Source: Eudoraea adriatica DSM 19308
GTDB lineage: Bacteria > Bacteroidota > Bacteroidia > Flavobacteriales > Flavobacteriaceae
NCBI RefSeq assembly: GCF_000382125.1
Contig: NZ_KB907556.1
Location: forward strand, 1-64,000
Direction of reading: 5' to 3'
Length of the DNA: 64,000 nt
Shown: positions 9,569 to 18,391 of the stretch, piece by piece
Numbering within the stretch: the first letter of the stretch is position 1
Layout: every line of letters begins with the position of its first letter
Program-made: the position numbers and the translations under genes
The notes under the pieces: generated by a model
Databases searched by the model: none
Seen by the model: only the letters and a program-made list of their open reading frames with translations
Told to the model about the DNA's origin: nothing

Positions 9569-9600
9569 AAAAAGCTTTCTGCAAACACAGAAAGCTTTTT
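9569..9600 (-). terminator. Strong rho-independent terminator after the acidic lipoprotein gene
   Basis: An 11-bp perfect stem AAAGCTTTCTG / CAGAAAGCTTT (9571-9581 with 9588-9598) has a six-base loop and is flanked by A and T runs on both sides. It lies 21 bases beyond the stop of the minus-strand lipoprotein gene. Its symmetry could also stop plus-strand reading from the GH17 remnant. Confidence 0.8.
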
Positions 9601-9620
9601 GATTATGGATTTTTGAAAAT

Positions 9621-10394
9621 TTAATCGTCCAAAAGGTCAATTGCAGTTTTAATGCGCTCTCTAATGGTCTCTGCAAGGGCGTTGTTTCCATCCGGATCTT
9701 CAGGGCTTATTTCAATAGTGCCATTTTCATTGCCATCCGCAGCCTGAGAAAGGTCCACTCCGGACACCACATCAAAAATCTGGGAAAGATCAAATTCAAT
9801 CGTAATGCCTTCCGTATTGCTTCTTATAGAAATATCAAATTCAGCCTCTTCAAAATCTACTTCAACTTCATCTTCAAAATCATTCCAGAAAATAAAGGGG
9901 ATATCGTTGATAGTTCCCTGAATAAGTACTGATTTACCAAACAAATCGCTGTTGGGGTCAGTACTCCGATCGAACTTAAACTCCAGTTCTTCAAAGTCAC
10001 CATTTGGGACATCTACGGTAAGGAAGTTAATTTCTCCTGCCAGAAGATCTAGCTCAAACGGACCTTCCAGTTCAAACTCGTCCTCATAATCGTAATATCC
10101 GTCATCATCCCAGATATCATCATCATATTCGGATTCGTTTTCAGATTCAAATTCAGCATCGTCCATTTCCAGTTCAAATTCACGGATATTGACCCTGAAA
10201 TCACTTACAAAGACATCAGTGTTAATGGATTTACTTGTGGAAGCAGTTTTCGCAGAGGAGTTGTTAACGCTAGTTTTAGCGCTTAATTTTAAGGTGCCAT
10301 TGCCATCGGCTTCATCACTGGAACAGCTTATTAAAAAGAGGGAGAAAATAAGCGCAATAGCAAGGTTTCTGGTAATCGATTTTAATATAAACAT
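9621..10394 (-). CDS. Acidic lipoprotein, DUF4382-like
   Basis: This 257-residue protein has a lipoprotein signal ending LISC-SS (Cys near residue 24), a Ser/Thr/Lys-rich linker to about residue 60, then an extremely acidic segment (about 75-115, rich in D, E and Y). A beta-rich domain follows, with VSDFRVNIREFEL and FELDLLAGEINFLTVDVP; blocks of this kind occur in DUF4382-type surface lipoproteins of Bacteroidota. Function unknown; the acidic stretch suggests cation binding but nothing proves it. The gene is downstream of mnmE in the same direction (127-base gap) and has its own terminator. It lies between the two mnmE tails, so it may be part of inserted DNA. Confidence 0.75.
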   Translation of the reverse strand: MFILKSITRNLAIALIFSLFLISCSSDEADGNGTLKLSAKTSVNNSSAKTASTSKSINTDVFVSDFRVNIREFELEMDDAEFESENESEYDDDIWDDDGYYDYEDEFELEGPFELDLLAGEINFLTVDVPNGDFEELEFKFDRSTDPNSDLFGKSVLIQGTINDIPFIFWNDFEDEVEVDFEEAEFDISIRSNTEGITIEFDLSQIFDVVSGVDLSQAADGNENGTIEISPEDPDGNNALAETIRERIKTAIDLLDD

Positions 10395-10521
10395 AGTATT
10401 TAGATTTTTTAGTTCATGGGTATAACAACGAGGTTAAAGAATACCCTACCCCAAAAACGATTTTTTCGACGAAATGGTATTCCTAAATTAATTATAGGGT
10501 ACCGGGGACATCGGAAAAAGA

Positions 10522-11943
10522 TTACTTCCCAATACAAAAATTCGCAAAGATATTACCCAATAGGTCATCTGAAGTTATCTCTCCTGTAATCTCACCAAAA
10601 TGATAAAGAGCCTGCCGGATATCTATGGCCAGTAGATCACCGGAGAGGCCCTCCTGCATGCCGTGCTGCACTTTTTTAATCTCTTCCAACGACTTTATCA
10701 GGGCATCATAATGCCGGCTATTCGTAATTATAGTCTCATTATTTCTTAAGATTCCTGCATTTACATCATCCAGGAGCTTAGATTTTAACTCTTCAATTCC
10801 CAGACCTGTTTTTGCAGAGAGTAATTGGTATTCTATTTTGTCCTTATCACTAAACAAATCCTTCAATTGGTTCTTTAAGTTCAATAATTTATCAGATGGA
10901 AGAAGGTCTGTTTTGTTAATCAGGGCGATTATAGGTTTAGAGGGATATCTAGTCTTTATCCTTTTTAATTCATCATAAAAGCTCACTTCATGATCCAATA
11001 CATCCAATGCTGATATCAGGAAAAGCACCACCTCTGCTTTTTCCATCTTCTCATAGGTCCTTTCAATACCTATTCGCTCTACTTTATCCATAGTTTCCCG
11101 AATCCCGGCCGTATCTATAAACCGAAATCCAATGCCTCCAATCGTAATCTCATCTTCTATGGTATCACGGGTAGTGCCCGCAATTTCCGATACTATGGCG
11201 CGCTCTTCTTTTAAAAGTGCATTTAAGAGTGTGGATTTCCCTACATTGGGTTCACCGACAATGGCAATGGGTATTCCGCTTTTTATGACATTTCCGAGAG
11301 CAAAAGAATCAATCAGGCTTTTAAGAACGTTTTCAATTCTGTTTAATAAATCCTGAAACTCTTTTCTATCCGCAAATTCAACATCCTCTTCTGCAAAATC
11401 CAACTCCAATTCAATCAAGGAAGCGAAATTTAAAAGTTCTTCCCTCAACTGTTTAATTTCATTGCTAAAACCTCCGCGCATCTGTTGTATGGCAATTTTG
11501 TGAGATGCTTCATTTTCACTGGCAATGAGATCTGCCACTGCCTCGGCCTGACTCAGGTCCATTTTACCATTTAAAAATGCTCGCATTGTAAATTCTCCCG
11601 CATTGGCCATACGGCAGCCATTCCTTATAAACAGCTGAATAATTTGTTGCTGGATGTAGATGGAGCCATGACAGGAAATTTCAACAACATCTTCCCCTGT
11701 ATAACTGTTGGGTCCTTTGAAAACTGATGCCAAAACCTTATCTATTGTAGCATCTCCATCTAAAATATACCCTAAGTGAATGGTATGTGTTTTTACTTTT
11801 TTTAAATCTTTATTGCTTACAGATCTGAATAGTTTTGAAACCAACGGAATAGCCTCTTTTCCGGATAAACGAATAACGGCAATGGCACCTGTGCCCGAGG
11901 GTGTAGCTAATGCAATTATAGTATCCTTTGAAATCATTGACAT
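10522..11943 (-). CDS. mnmE: tRNA uridine-5-carboxymethylaminomethyl modification GTPase MnmE
   Basis: MnmE acts with MnmG to modify U34 in the wobble position of several tRNAs. The N-terminal folate-binding domain starts with DTIIALATPSGTGAIAVIRLSG, the helical domain follows, and an inserted G domain has GEPNVGKST (about residues 231-239 from the chosen start), DTAG and NKTD. The C-terminus ends in FCIGK with the essential cysteine. I chose the ATG at 11943 (MSMISKDT, 473 residues) because the family begins just before DTI; the ATG at 11979 would add 12 unconserved residues. A TATTTTTG box resembling a Bacteroidota -7 element lies just before the chosen start. Its 3' end has a decayed second copy at 9036-9113. 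Confidence 0.96.
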   Translation of the reverse strand: MSMISKDTIIALATPSGTGAIAVIRLSGKEAIPLVSKLFRSVSNKDLKKVKTHTIHLGYILDGDATIDKVLASVFKGPNSYTGEDVVEISCHGSIYIQQQIIQLFIRNGCRMANAGEFTMRAFLNGKMDLSQAEAVADLIASENEASHKIAIQQMRGGFSNEIKQLREELLNFASLIELELDFAEEDVEFADRKEFQDLLNRIENVLKSLIDSFALGNVIKSGIPIAIVGEPNVGKSTLLNALLKEERAIVSEIAGTTRDTIEDEITIGGIGFRFIDTAGIRETMDKVERIGIERTYEKMEKAEVVLFLISALDVLDHEVSFYDELKRIKTRYPSKPIIALINKTDLLPSDKLLNLKNQLKDLFSDKDKIEYQLLSAKTGLGIEELKSKLLDDVNAGILRNNETIITNSRHYDALIKSLEEIKKVQHGMQEGLSGDLLAIDIRQALYHFGEITGEITSDDLLGNIFANFCIGK

Positions 11944-12109
11944 GTTTGTTGCAAAAATAGACAAAACCCGCTTATCCATTGTAATTCATTGATATGCCAT
12001 TCATATATATAATCTAGTGGGCAACTGATTTTAAATTTTCCATAAAATATAATGTAACATTTCATAAAAAAATACGTCTTATTAGTATCATCATTAAATC
12101 AATCAAAAA

Positions 12110-12472
12110 ATGGAAGTTGTCAATCAAACATCAATGCGAACCGACAGGCAGCTGCTTGTTATAACTCACCTGACACAATTATTAAGTTACGTAATTGGAT
12201 TTGGAGGTTTAATAGCCCCCTTAATTATATGGCTGTCTTCAAGAAATTCTGTAGAAGGACTGGATGCGCACGGTAAAGCTATTTTTAATCTGCAACTAAG
12301 TCTGATTCTCTATATTGTTCTAAGCATTCCGGCTATTTTATTATTTGGCCTTGGTATAATAACATTGATAGGGGCAGGAATTCTCGGTTTTGTTTTGCCA
12401 ATTGTTAATGCCGTGAGGGCATCCAACGGAGAATCTCCAAGTTATTTTATGACCATACCTTTTATTACATAA
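12110..12472 (+). CDS. DUF4870 family small membrane protein
   Basis: This 120-residue protein has three hydrophobic segments. It starts with a soluble TDRQLLVITHLTQLLSYV segment, then IGFGGLIAPLIIWL, a polar DAHGKAIFNLQLSL stretch leading into a helix, and a final glycine-rich helix. This is the pattern of the DUF4870 (Tic20-like) family common next to housekeeping genes in flavobacteria. No catalytic residues are visible and the role is unknown. It is transcribed alone, divergent from mnmE, and followed closely by a strong bidirectional terminator shared with dnaN. Confidence 0.85.
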   Translation: MEVVNQTSMRTDRQLLVITHLTQLLSYVIGFGGLIAPLIIWLSSRNSVEGLDAHGKAIFNLQLSLILYIVLSIPAILLFGLGIITLIGAGILGFVLPIVNAVRASNGESPSYFMTIPFIT

Positions 12473-12482
12473 CATATGAAAC

Positions 12483-12512
12483 TAAAAAAACCCGCTAATT
12501 AGCGGGTTTTTT
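12483..12512. terminator. Bidirectional rho-independent terminator
   Basis: The hairpin AAAAAACCCGCT-AATT-AGCGGGTTTTTT is a perfect 12-bp stem, counting the A/T ends, with a four-base loop. It lies between the convergent DUF4870 gene and dnaN and has a U-tract in both directions. Confidence 0.92.
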
Positions 12513-12531
12513 AATTTATTTAATGCGAAGC

Positions 12532-13650
12532 CTAATTATTCAGCATAACAGGCATTACCAGCATGGTTACCATTTCACCCTCGTCCTGGCCATCAACGGG
12601 AGTTAAAATCCCGGCTCTGTTGGGTAGACTCATTTCCAGGCATACTTCTTCAGAAGTCAGGTTACCCAGCATCTCAACTAAAAAGCGCGAGTTAAAACCA
12701 ATTTGCATATCATCTCCCTGGTAGGAGCAGGTTAGCCTTTCTTCCGCTTTATTACTATAATCAATATCTTCCGCAGAAATATTCAACTCAGCTCCGGCAA
12801 TTTTAAGCCGAATCTGGTGCGTAGTTTTGTTGGAAAATATGGAAACACGCCTTACAGAACTCAAAAGTTGATTTCTGGAAATAGTTAATTTGTTTGGATT
12901 CTCTTTAGGGATTACAGCTTCATAGTTTGGATATTTACCGTCTATAAGACGACAAATTAATTCTGTATTGTCAAAGCTGAATTTGGCGTTACTTTCATTG
13001 TATTCTATTTTTACAGTTTCCTCACTTCCCGCCAGGATTCCTTTTAAGAGGTTTAATGGCTTTTTTGGCATTATAAATTCTGCAACCTCGGAAGCTTTAA
13101 CATCATTACGCTGGTATTTTACCAATTTATGGGCATCCGTAGCCACAAAAATTAAATGTTCGGATGAGAACTGAAAGAATACGCCACTCATTACAGGCCT
13201 TAAATCATCGTTACCGGCTGCAAAAATAGTTTTGTTTATTGCATTGGCAAGAATATCGCCCATAAGGTCTGTAGAACTGGGGTTTGCAAGTTCAACCGCT
13301 TTGGGAAACTCTGCTCCATCGGCATATGCAAGCGCATATTTACCGTGGTTAGAACTAATCTCTACTGTATTGTTATCTTCCACAACGAATGTCAGCGGCT
13401 GTTCCGGAAAGGTCTTTAAAGTATCCAGCAAAAGCCTTGCAGGCACTGCTATTGTGCCCTCAGAATCCGAATCTACTTCCAATATAGAACTCATGGTAGT
13501 TTCCAGATCGGAGGCAGATACCGTAAGTTTGTTTTTGCTTAGAACAAACAGGAAATTATCAAGAATAGGTAGTGTATTACTGTTATTTATAACCCCACCC
13601 AAAACCTGAAGTTGCTTTAATAAATAGGTACTCGATACTATAAATTTCAT
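12532..13650 (-). CDS. dnaN: DNA polymerase III sliding clamp (beta subunit)
   Basis: This 372-residue protein has the three repeated clamp domains. Recognisable pieces are MKFIVSSTYLLKQLQVL at the start, LPILDNFLF, RPVMSGVFF, ATDAHKLV and IPKENPNKL in the middle, and the hydrophobic end LVMPVMLNN. It tethers the replicative polymerase to DNA. Here it lies at the end of the gldF-gldG side of the map and not beside dnaA. A 119-base gap after gldG contains a likely promoter, so it can be expressed separately from the gld operon. Confidence 0.97.
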   Translation of the reverse strand: MKFIVSSTYLLKQLQVLGGVINNSNTLPILDNFLFVLSKNKLTVSASDLETTMSSILEVDSDSEGTIAVPARLLLDTLKTFPEQPLTFVVEDNNTVEISSNHGKYALAYADGAEFPKAVELANPSSTDLMGDILANAINKTIFAAGNDDLRPVMSGVFFQFSSEHLIFVATDAHKLVKYQRNDVKASEVAEFIMPKKPLNLLKGILAGSEETVKIEYNESNAKFSFDNTELICRLIDGKYPNYEAVIPKENPNKLTISRNQLLSSVRRVSIFSNKTTHQIRLKIAGAELNISAEDIDYSNKAEERLTCSYQGDDMQIGFNSRFLVEMLGNLTSEEVCLEMSLPNRAGILTPVDGQDEGEMVTMLVMPVMLNN

Positions 13651-13722
13651 TCGTTTTTTATGCTTTTTTACGTATTCTTTTTATTGCCAAACAGCGAGAT
13701 TATTGACAGCCAAGCAATAAAA

Positions 13723-13730
13723 CAAATATA
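13723..13730 (-). promoter_or_regulatory. Probable -7 box of the dnaN promoter
   Basis: On the minus strand the sequence reads TATATTTG, an exact fit to the Bacteroidota -7 consensus TAnnTTTG, 73 bases before the dnaN start. A TTTG further upstream is spaced more than 19 bases away, so the -33 element is poor. The assignment rests on the -7 box and position only. Confidence 0.45.
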
Positions 13731-13769
13731 TCCTAAATGTCCTTTTGATTAAAACAAACTTATTAACAC

Positions 13770-15437
13770 TTAGGTACTGAATTTTCTCTTTCTGAAATAG
13801 TTAAAAGCAAAACCGAAAAAGAATACAAGTACCACGGGAATGCCAACGTTTATCAATTGCCACTTTGTTTTTTGATCAGCTATTTTTTCCGGATCCAGCA
13901 ATGCAATTTTTACTTTTTTATTTCTAATGTTTATAAGTCCGGTATCATCCAAAAGATAATTGATGCTATTCACCAAAAATTCCTTGTTGCCATAAAAATT
14001 ATTGGTCCATTTATCATAACCCAACTCAAGGGGCCTGTTATTCCTTACTTGATTTTTTATTACATCCCCATCAGCAATAATCAGCATCTTATTATCACTG
14101 CCTTCAATTTTAGCACCCTCAAGCTTCACAGGAGTAATTCTATTGTTAAATGCAGATGTGAATTCCCCTTCAATAAGTACAGCCAAAGGTTTATCCCCAT
14201 CCTTGTAATTCTCTTTATCCGGAGGGGTGTTTATAATATCTAAACTTATCAGTTTAGGCACGCCTTCGGTTTTGGAAAGTAGAGAACTTGAATACAAGAT
14301 GGTTTTTCTATATGCATTGGAAATGGTATCAATACTATTTGCAAATTGAAAACGAACCGCCTCGAGATTATTATTTATAGGATGGTTATTTGGTGAGAAA
14401 ACCATAGGATTGTAATACCAGGGCACCGGATTGTATTGAGAATTATTCCCTTCCCCGGAAGCCAGGACAATTTGTGAAAAATACAGATCTGAAATAAGCA
14501 CAGGGTTTATCCTGATTCCATATTTAAAGAAAAAATCATTCAGGTTGAGGTCTCTTGCAAATGCCATTGAACTGCCTTCAGCGTTAAAAAGGCTATCTAA
14601 TTCTATGGCTACCTGGTCTATTAACCAAATAGATTTTCCTCCGTTTACTATAAACTGGTCCAATACGTATTTCTCCTTTTCGGTAAAAGCCTCCGTAGGT
14701 TTGGCAATAAGAGCTAAATCGTATTCCTTTAATTGATCTAATACTTTCTGCGGATTTGTTTCTACAGAATCCAGTGTGATCGCACCTATATTGTAGTAAT
14801 CCCTTATGGTAGTAAGATAATCTGCCAAATAAATATCATCTAACTCTCCGTTGCCCTTGATTACGGCAACTCTCTTTTTTGCCTGAATGGTCAGTTTGGT
14901 AAAAGCATCAGCGAAAGCGTATTCCAAATTTTGCACGGAATTATTAACCCGTTCTTCCGAAGATGCTCCCAGTTTATTCTTTAAAAGGGGCACTCTAATG
15001 GTTTTATTGTTATAGTTCACCATTGCCCAGGGGAAGATAATCTCTTGTGAGACCCTGCCGTTTTCTTCAACCGTAACATTCGCCGGTGTTAGTCCCAGAC
15101 TTTGTAATTCAGCGATGGTGGCTTCGGTCCGGGTATTATCCGAGAGGGGATCTGCAAAATTAAATTTTATATTGTCGTTTCCTGAGGCAAACTCTTCCAA
15201 TAGCTGTTTGGTTTCTGCTTTTAGCTTCGCGAATTCAGCCGGTAAATCCCCTTCAAGAAGTACATCGACAACCACAACCGAATTAAAAGCGGCTGCGGCC
15301 TCTATTGCCTGTTCAGACAGGGTATATCGTTTATCTTCGGTAAGGTCTATTCTTACGTAAAAGAAACCCGCAATAATATTGATCAAAATAAATGCCAGCA
15401 ACGCCAAACCAAGTGTAAGTAACTTATTTTGTTTCAT
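13770..15437 (-). CDS. gldG: Gliding-motility ABC transporter component GldG
   Basis: This 555-residue protein has one N-terminal membrane anchor (residues about 7-29), a long extracytoplasmic GldG/IFT52-like region (DLTEDKRYTLSEQ near the start, VAVIKGNGELDD, IWLIDQVAIELD), and a C-terminal membrane helix followed by a short basic tail. GldG works with GldF and the ATPase GldA, which is not in this window, in a transporter required for gliding in Flavobacterium johnsoniae. Its start codon overlaps the gldF stop (TAATG), which indicates translational coupling. Confidence 0.94.
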   Translation of the reverse strand: MKQNKLLTLGLALLAFILINIIAGFFYVRIDLTEDKRYTLSEQAIEAAAAFNSVVVVDVLLEGDLPAEFAKLKAETKQLLEEFASGNDNIKFNFADPLSDNTRTEATIAELQSLGLTPANVTVEENGRVSQEIIFPWAMVNYNNKTIRVPLLKNKLGASSEERVNNSVQNLEYAFADAFTKLTIQAKKRVAVIKGNGELDDIYLADYLTTIRDYYNIGAITLDSVETNPQKVLDQLKEYDLALIAKPTEAFTEKEKYVLDQFIVNGGKSIWLIDQVAIELDSLFNAEGSSMAFARDLNLNDFFFKYGIRINPVLISDLYFSQIVLASGEGNNSQYNPVPWYYNPMVFSPNNHPINNNLEAVRFQFANSIDTISNAYRKTILYSSSLLSKTEGVPKLISLDIINTPPDKENYKDGDKPLAVLIEGEFTSAFNNRITPVKLEGAKIEGSDNKMLIIADGDVIKNQVRNNRPLELGYDKWTNNFYGNKEFLVNSINYLLDDTGLINIRNKKVKIALLDPEKIADQKTKWQLINVGIPVVLVFFFGFAFNYFRKRKFST

Positions 15438-16168
15438 TACCTGGAATGGTTTTTTAATTGAACAATTGCAAAGAATAAAAACAGTACGGTCAGACTCAGA
15501 AAATAAATTAAATCCCTGCTGTCCAATACACCTCTTGAAATGCCTTCGAAATGCGATTTCATTCCTAGGGACACTATGAATTGAATAATCTCGCCATCGC
15601 TAAAAAGTGTAGAAGCACCTTCAAAACCATAATAAAGCAAAAAACATATAACCAATGCGAGGATAAATGCTACAATCTGATTTTCGGTTAATGCAGAGGT
15701 GAAAATACCTATAGCTGTGTAACTCATTACCAGGAAAATCAATCCAAAATAAGAACCATAAATAAGGCCCCAATCCAAATTACCTTCAATAATTCCTAAT
15801 TGCGATATACAAATACCATAAAGTAGTGTGGGAATGAGCGCTATTAGCACAAGGAATAACGCCCCCAAAAATTTACCATAAACAGTTTCTCTTAAGCTCA
15901 ATGGTTTTATAAACAGTAATTCTAAGGTGCCTGCTTTCTTTTCTTCGGAAAAGCTTTTCATTGTTACCGCAGGGATCAGGAATAAAAAAATCCAGGGCGT
16001 TAACAGGAAAAAATTACTTAAATCGGCAAAACCATACTCGAATATATTGAAGGGTCCTTTAAACACCCATAAAAACAGTCCGTTGAGTATTAGAAAAAAG
16101 CCTATGATTAAATAGCCAACAGGAGTCATAAAGAATGAAAGTACTTCTCTTTTAAAAATGGCAAGCAT
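15437..16168 (-). CDS. gldF: Gliding-motility ABC transporter permease GldF
   Basis: This 243-residue permease of the ABC-2 type has six predicted membrane helices. The typical start MLAIFKREVLSFF precedes the first helix (VGYLIIGFFLILNGLF), and the polar turn KSFSEEKKAGTLELLF is the conserved coupling segment of this family. It forms the membrane channel of the GldAFG system with GldG. It lies three bases after the ABM-domain gene and overlaps gldG by one base, so it is part of a tight four-gene operon. Confidence 0.95.
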   Translation of the reverse strand: MLAIFKREVLSFFMTPVGYLIIGFFLILNGLFLWVFKGPFNIFEYGFADLSNFFLLTPWIFLFLIPAVTMKSFSEEKKAGTLELLFIKPLSLRETVYGKFLGALFLVLIALIPTLLYGICISQLGIIEGNLDWGLIYGSYFGLIFLVMSYTAIGIFTSALTENQIVAFILALVICFLLYYGFEGASTLFSDGEIIQFIVSLGMKSHFEGISRGVLDSRDLIYFLSLTVLFLFFAIVQLKNHSR

Positions 16169-16171
16169 AGG

Positions 16172-16468
16172 TTATTGTACTGATTTAATTCTGTTCACAC
16201 TCCAGGCCTCCGGCTTGTCTTCAAATAGCAATTTTGTCTTTCCCCATACATTTCTAAAGAATTCAGATTTTCTATAATCATCCAGATTTTCTTCATTTTC
16301 CCATTTACTGTACGTGAAAAAGATGTTTGGCTGATTTCTGTCCTGGTATAGCTCTAAAAAAAGGCAGCCTTCAAAATTTCGGATAAAACTTTTGGTTTCT
16401 TCGAAAATTTGCTCAAAACTAGCAATATTTTCCCTTTTTAAAGTCAACTTGACGATACGTATCAACAT
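16172..16468 (-). CDS. Antibiotic biosynthesis monooxygenase (ABM) domain protein
   Basis: This 98-residue single-domain protein has the dimeric ferredoxin-like ABM fold: LIRIVKLTLKRENIASFEQIF at the start, GCLFLELYQDRNQPNIFFTYSKWENEENL in the middle, and a helical end around FRNVWGKTKLLF. Such proteins include small monooxygenases, haem-degrading proteins and quinone-related enzymes; nothing here picks one. Its ATG directly follows the TAA of the SAM hydrolase and it ends three bases before gldF, so it is co-translated in the gld operon. Confidence 0.85.
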   Translation of the reverse strand: MLIRIVKLTLKRENIASFEQIFEETKSFIRNFEGCLFLELYQDRNQPNIFFTYSKWENEENLDDYRKSEFFRNVWGKTKLLFEDKPEAWSVNRIKSVQ

Positions 16469-17299
16469 TTATAAAAAGTTTATTATGATGGTATCCCTGT
16501 AATCCAAACCTAATAGGGTAGAAGCCCCGCCAACCGTGTTAAGATCACTTTTGTAGATTGCCAGCTCCAGATAGTCAGACGAATTAAACAGTGCCAGCAG
16601 ATCTCCCGGACCCTTACGCTGGTTTTTTCCAAGGTCGAAATTTATGATATCGCTATACCTGTTATGGATTTGATTTATTTTTCTGTTCCGGGCATTAATT
16701 TCAAATTTTCTGCCATTCCTGTAGGCCTCAAACAGGCTTTTCTGGATATTAGTGATCACATTTCCGTAGTTGTCTATATAAATTACACTTCCAACTATTG
16801 TTTTTCCTTCGTTTGTTATCCTTGGTGCAAATTCTTTTAACTCTTTTAAGTCATCAAATGATTTTCCAACCACTTCGAGTTTGCCTCCCCGAACAATATG
16901 GCATGCAACTTTTACGAATATATCCAGTACCGGAAAGGAACCAACTATGGGGTTAGGGATATTTATTTCCACAACCTTTTCTGGTTTTATTTCGGAAGTA
17001 ATAAGGCTAATTACCCCGTTATTTGCACTTATAAAATAATGGTTGTCAACCAGGACCGCAATATGCTGGTTTTCAATTGTAGGTTCAGAATCTACGCCAA
17101 CAATATGAACCGTTCCTTCCGGAAAAGCCTTGTAAGAATTTTTGAGGATATAAGCGCATTCCTGAATGTTGAAAGGGCTAACGGTGTGCGTAATATCAAC
17201 AATTTTAGCATCCGAGAGCTCCTTATAAATAGTCCCCTTAAGGGCCCCTACAAAATGGTCTTTATGTCCAAAATCTGTAGTTAAAGTGATGATTGCCAT
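16469..17299 (-). CDS. S-adenosyl-L-methionine hydrolase (adenosine-forming), DUF62 family
   Basis: This 276-residue protein belongs to the SAM hydroxide adenosyltransferase/fluorinase/chlorinase superfamily. The N-terminal LTTDFGHKDHFVGALKG motif carries the SAM-binding Asp. Further blocks are VDITHTVSPFNI, VHIVGVDSEPT, ISANNGVISL, and in the C-terminal beta domain YIDNYGNVITNI. The family cleaves SAM to adenosine and methionine with water. It is the first gene of the operon that continues into ABM, gldF and gldG and is divergent from phoH. Confidence 0.92.
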   Translation of the reverse strand: MAIITLTTDFGHKDHFVGALKGTIYKELSDAKIVDITHTVSPFNIQECAYILKNSYKAFPEGTVHIVGVDSEPTIENQHIAVLVDNHYFISANNGVISLITSEIKPEKVVEINIPNPIVGSFPVLDIFVKVACHIVRGGKLEVVGKSFDDLKELKEFAPRITNEGKTIVGSVIYIDNYGNVITNIQKSLFEAYRNGRKFEINARNRKINQIHNRYSDIINFDLGKNQRKGPGDLLALFNSSDYLELAIYKSDLNTVGGASTLLGLDYRDTIIINFL

Positions 17300-17428
17300 G
17301 CAGCACTGTTGATATTTTTTTAACTATTCAAACCGATTTTTACTTAAGTTTGTTGCACAAAATTACATGAAAAAAACAGCCTACAGAAATTTATCTCATG
17401 GTACACAACAATTAAATAAAACTATTCT

Positions 17429-18382
17429 TTGAACGAACTTAATTTAGAACTTACCGCGATTAGTCCAAGGGAATTCTTTGGGCACCAAAACGAAAACATC
17501 AATCTATTAAAAAAATATTTCCCCAAATTAAAAATAGTTGCAAGAGGAAGCAAAATCAAGGTATTTGGCGATGAACCCCTGCTCGATGAATTTGATAAGA
17601 GGTTTCATATGCTCACAGCGCATTTTGCCAAATATAATACCCTTAATGAAAACGTAATTGAACGGGTGCTGGCAAGTAACGGAAATAATGAATACGAATC
17701 TTCAGCAAGTAGCGGAGAAATTATTGTACATGGGGTTAATGGCCGCTATATCAAGGCAATTACAGCTAACCAGAGAAAGTTAGTTGATTCTACCGAAAAG
17801 AACGACCTTGTATTTGCCATAGGTCCTGCCGGTACCGGTAAAACATATACCGGGGTAGCATTAGCCGTCAGGGCATTAAAAAATAAAGAGGTGAAAAGGA
17901 TCATTTTAACCCGGCCTGCTGTGGAGGCGGGAGAAAACCTGGGCTTTTTGCCGGGAGATCTGAAAGAAAAGCTGGATCCTTACATGCAACCTCTCTATGA
18001 CGCACTTCGTGATATGATACCTGGTGAAAAACTTATTCATTACATTGAAAACGGTACAATACAAATTGCGCCGCTTGCTTTTATGCGCGGACGAACTCTG
18101 GATCATGCATTTGTAATCCTTGATGAGGCTCAGAATACAACGCATGCCCAAATGAAAATGTTTCTTACCCGTATGGGAAAGAATGCTAAATTTCTAATAA
18201 CCGGCGACCCCGGGCAAATAGATTTACCAAGAAGGGTAATCTCCGGGCTTAAAGAAGCACTTCTTATCCTTAAAAGTGTCCCCGGCATAGAAATTATTTA
18301 TTTGGACGATAAGGATGTAATACGGCATAAACTTGTGAAGAAGGTTATAGATGCCTATAAGAATATTGAGCATCAAAACTAA
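17429..18382 (+). CDS. PhoH family ATPase/RNA-associated protein
   Basis: This 317-residue cytoplasmic PhoH protein has an N-terminal KH-like region and then a P-loop ATPase domain with Walker A GPAGTGKT at 132-139, FLPGDLKEKLDPY, Walker B FVILDEAQNTT and LITGDPGQIDLP. PhoH proteins are linked to RNA metabolism and phosphate stress. The start is a TTG at 17429; no upstream in-frame ATG extends the frame sensibly, and the first conserved residues (ELNLELTAISP) begin right there. It is nine bases from purC, so the two genes probably form an operon. Confidence 0.93.
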   Translation: MNELNLELTAISPREFFGHQNENINLLKKYFPKLKIVARGSKIKVFGDEPLLDEFDKRFHMLTAHFAKYNTLNENVIERVLASNGNNEYESSASSGEIIVHGVNGRYIKAITANQRKLVDSTEKNDLVFAIGPAGTGKTYTGVALAVRALKNKEVKRIILTRPAVEAGENLGFLPGDLKEKLDPYMQPLYDALRDMIPGEKLIHYIENGTIQIAPLAFMRGRTLDHAFVILDEAQNTTHAQMKMFLTRMGKNAKFLITGDPGQIDLPRRVISGLKEALLILKSVPGIEIIYLDDKDVIRHKLVKKVIDAYKNIEHQN

Positions 18383-18391
18383 AAGAGAGCT

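Noticed and set aside
10442-10501. Inverted repeat TACCCTA...TAGGGTA between mnmE and the lipoprotein gene
   Set aside because: The arms are only seven bases and 46 bases apart, with no U-tract. Chance is a sufficient explanation.
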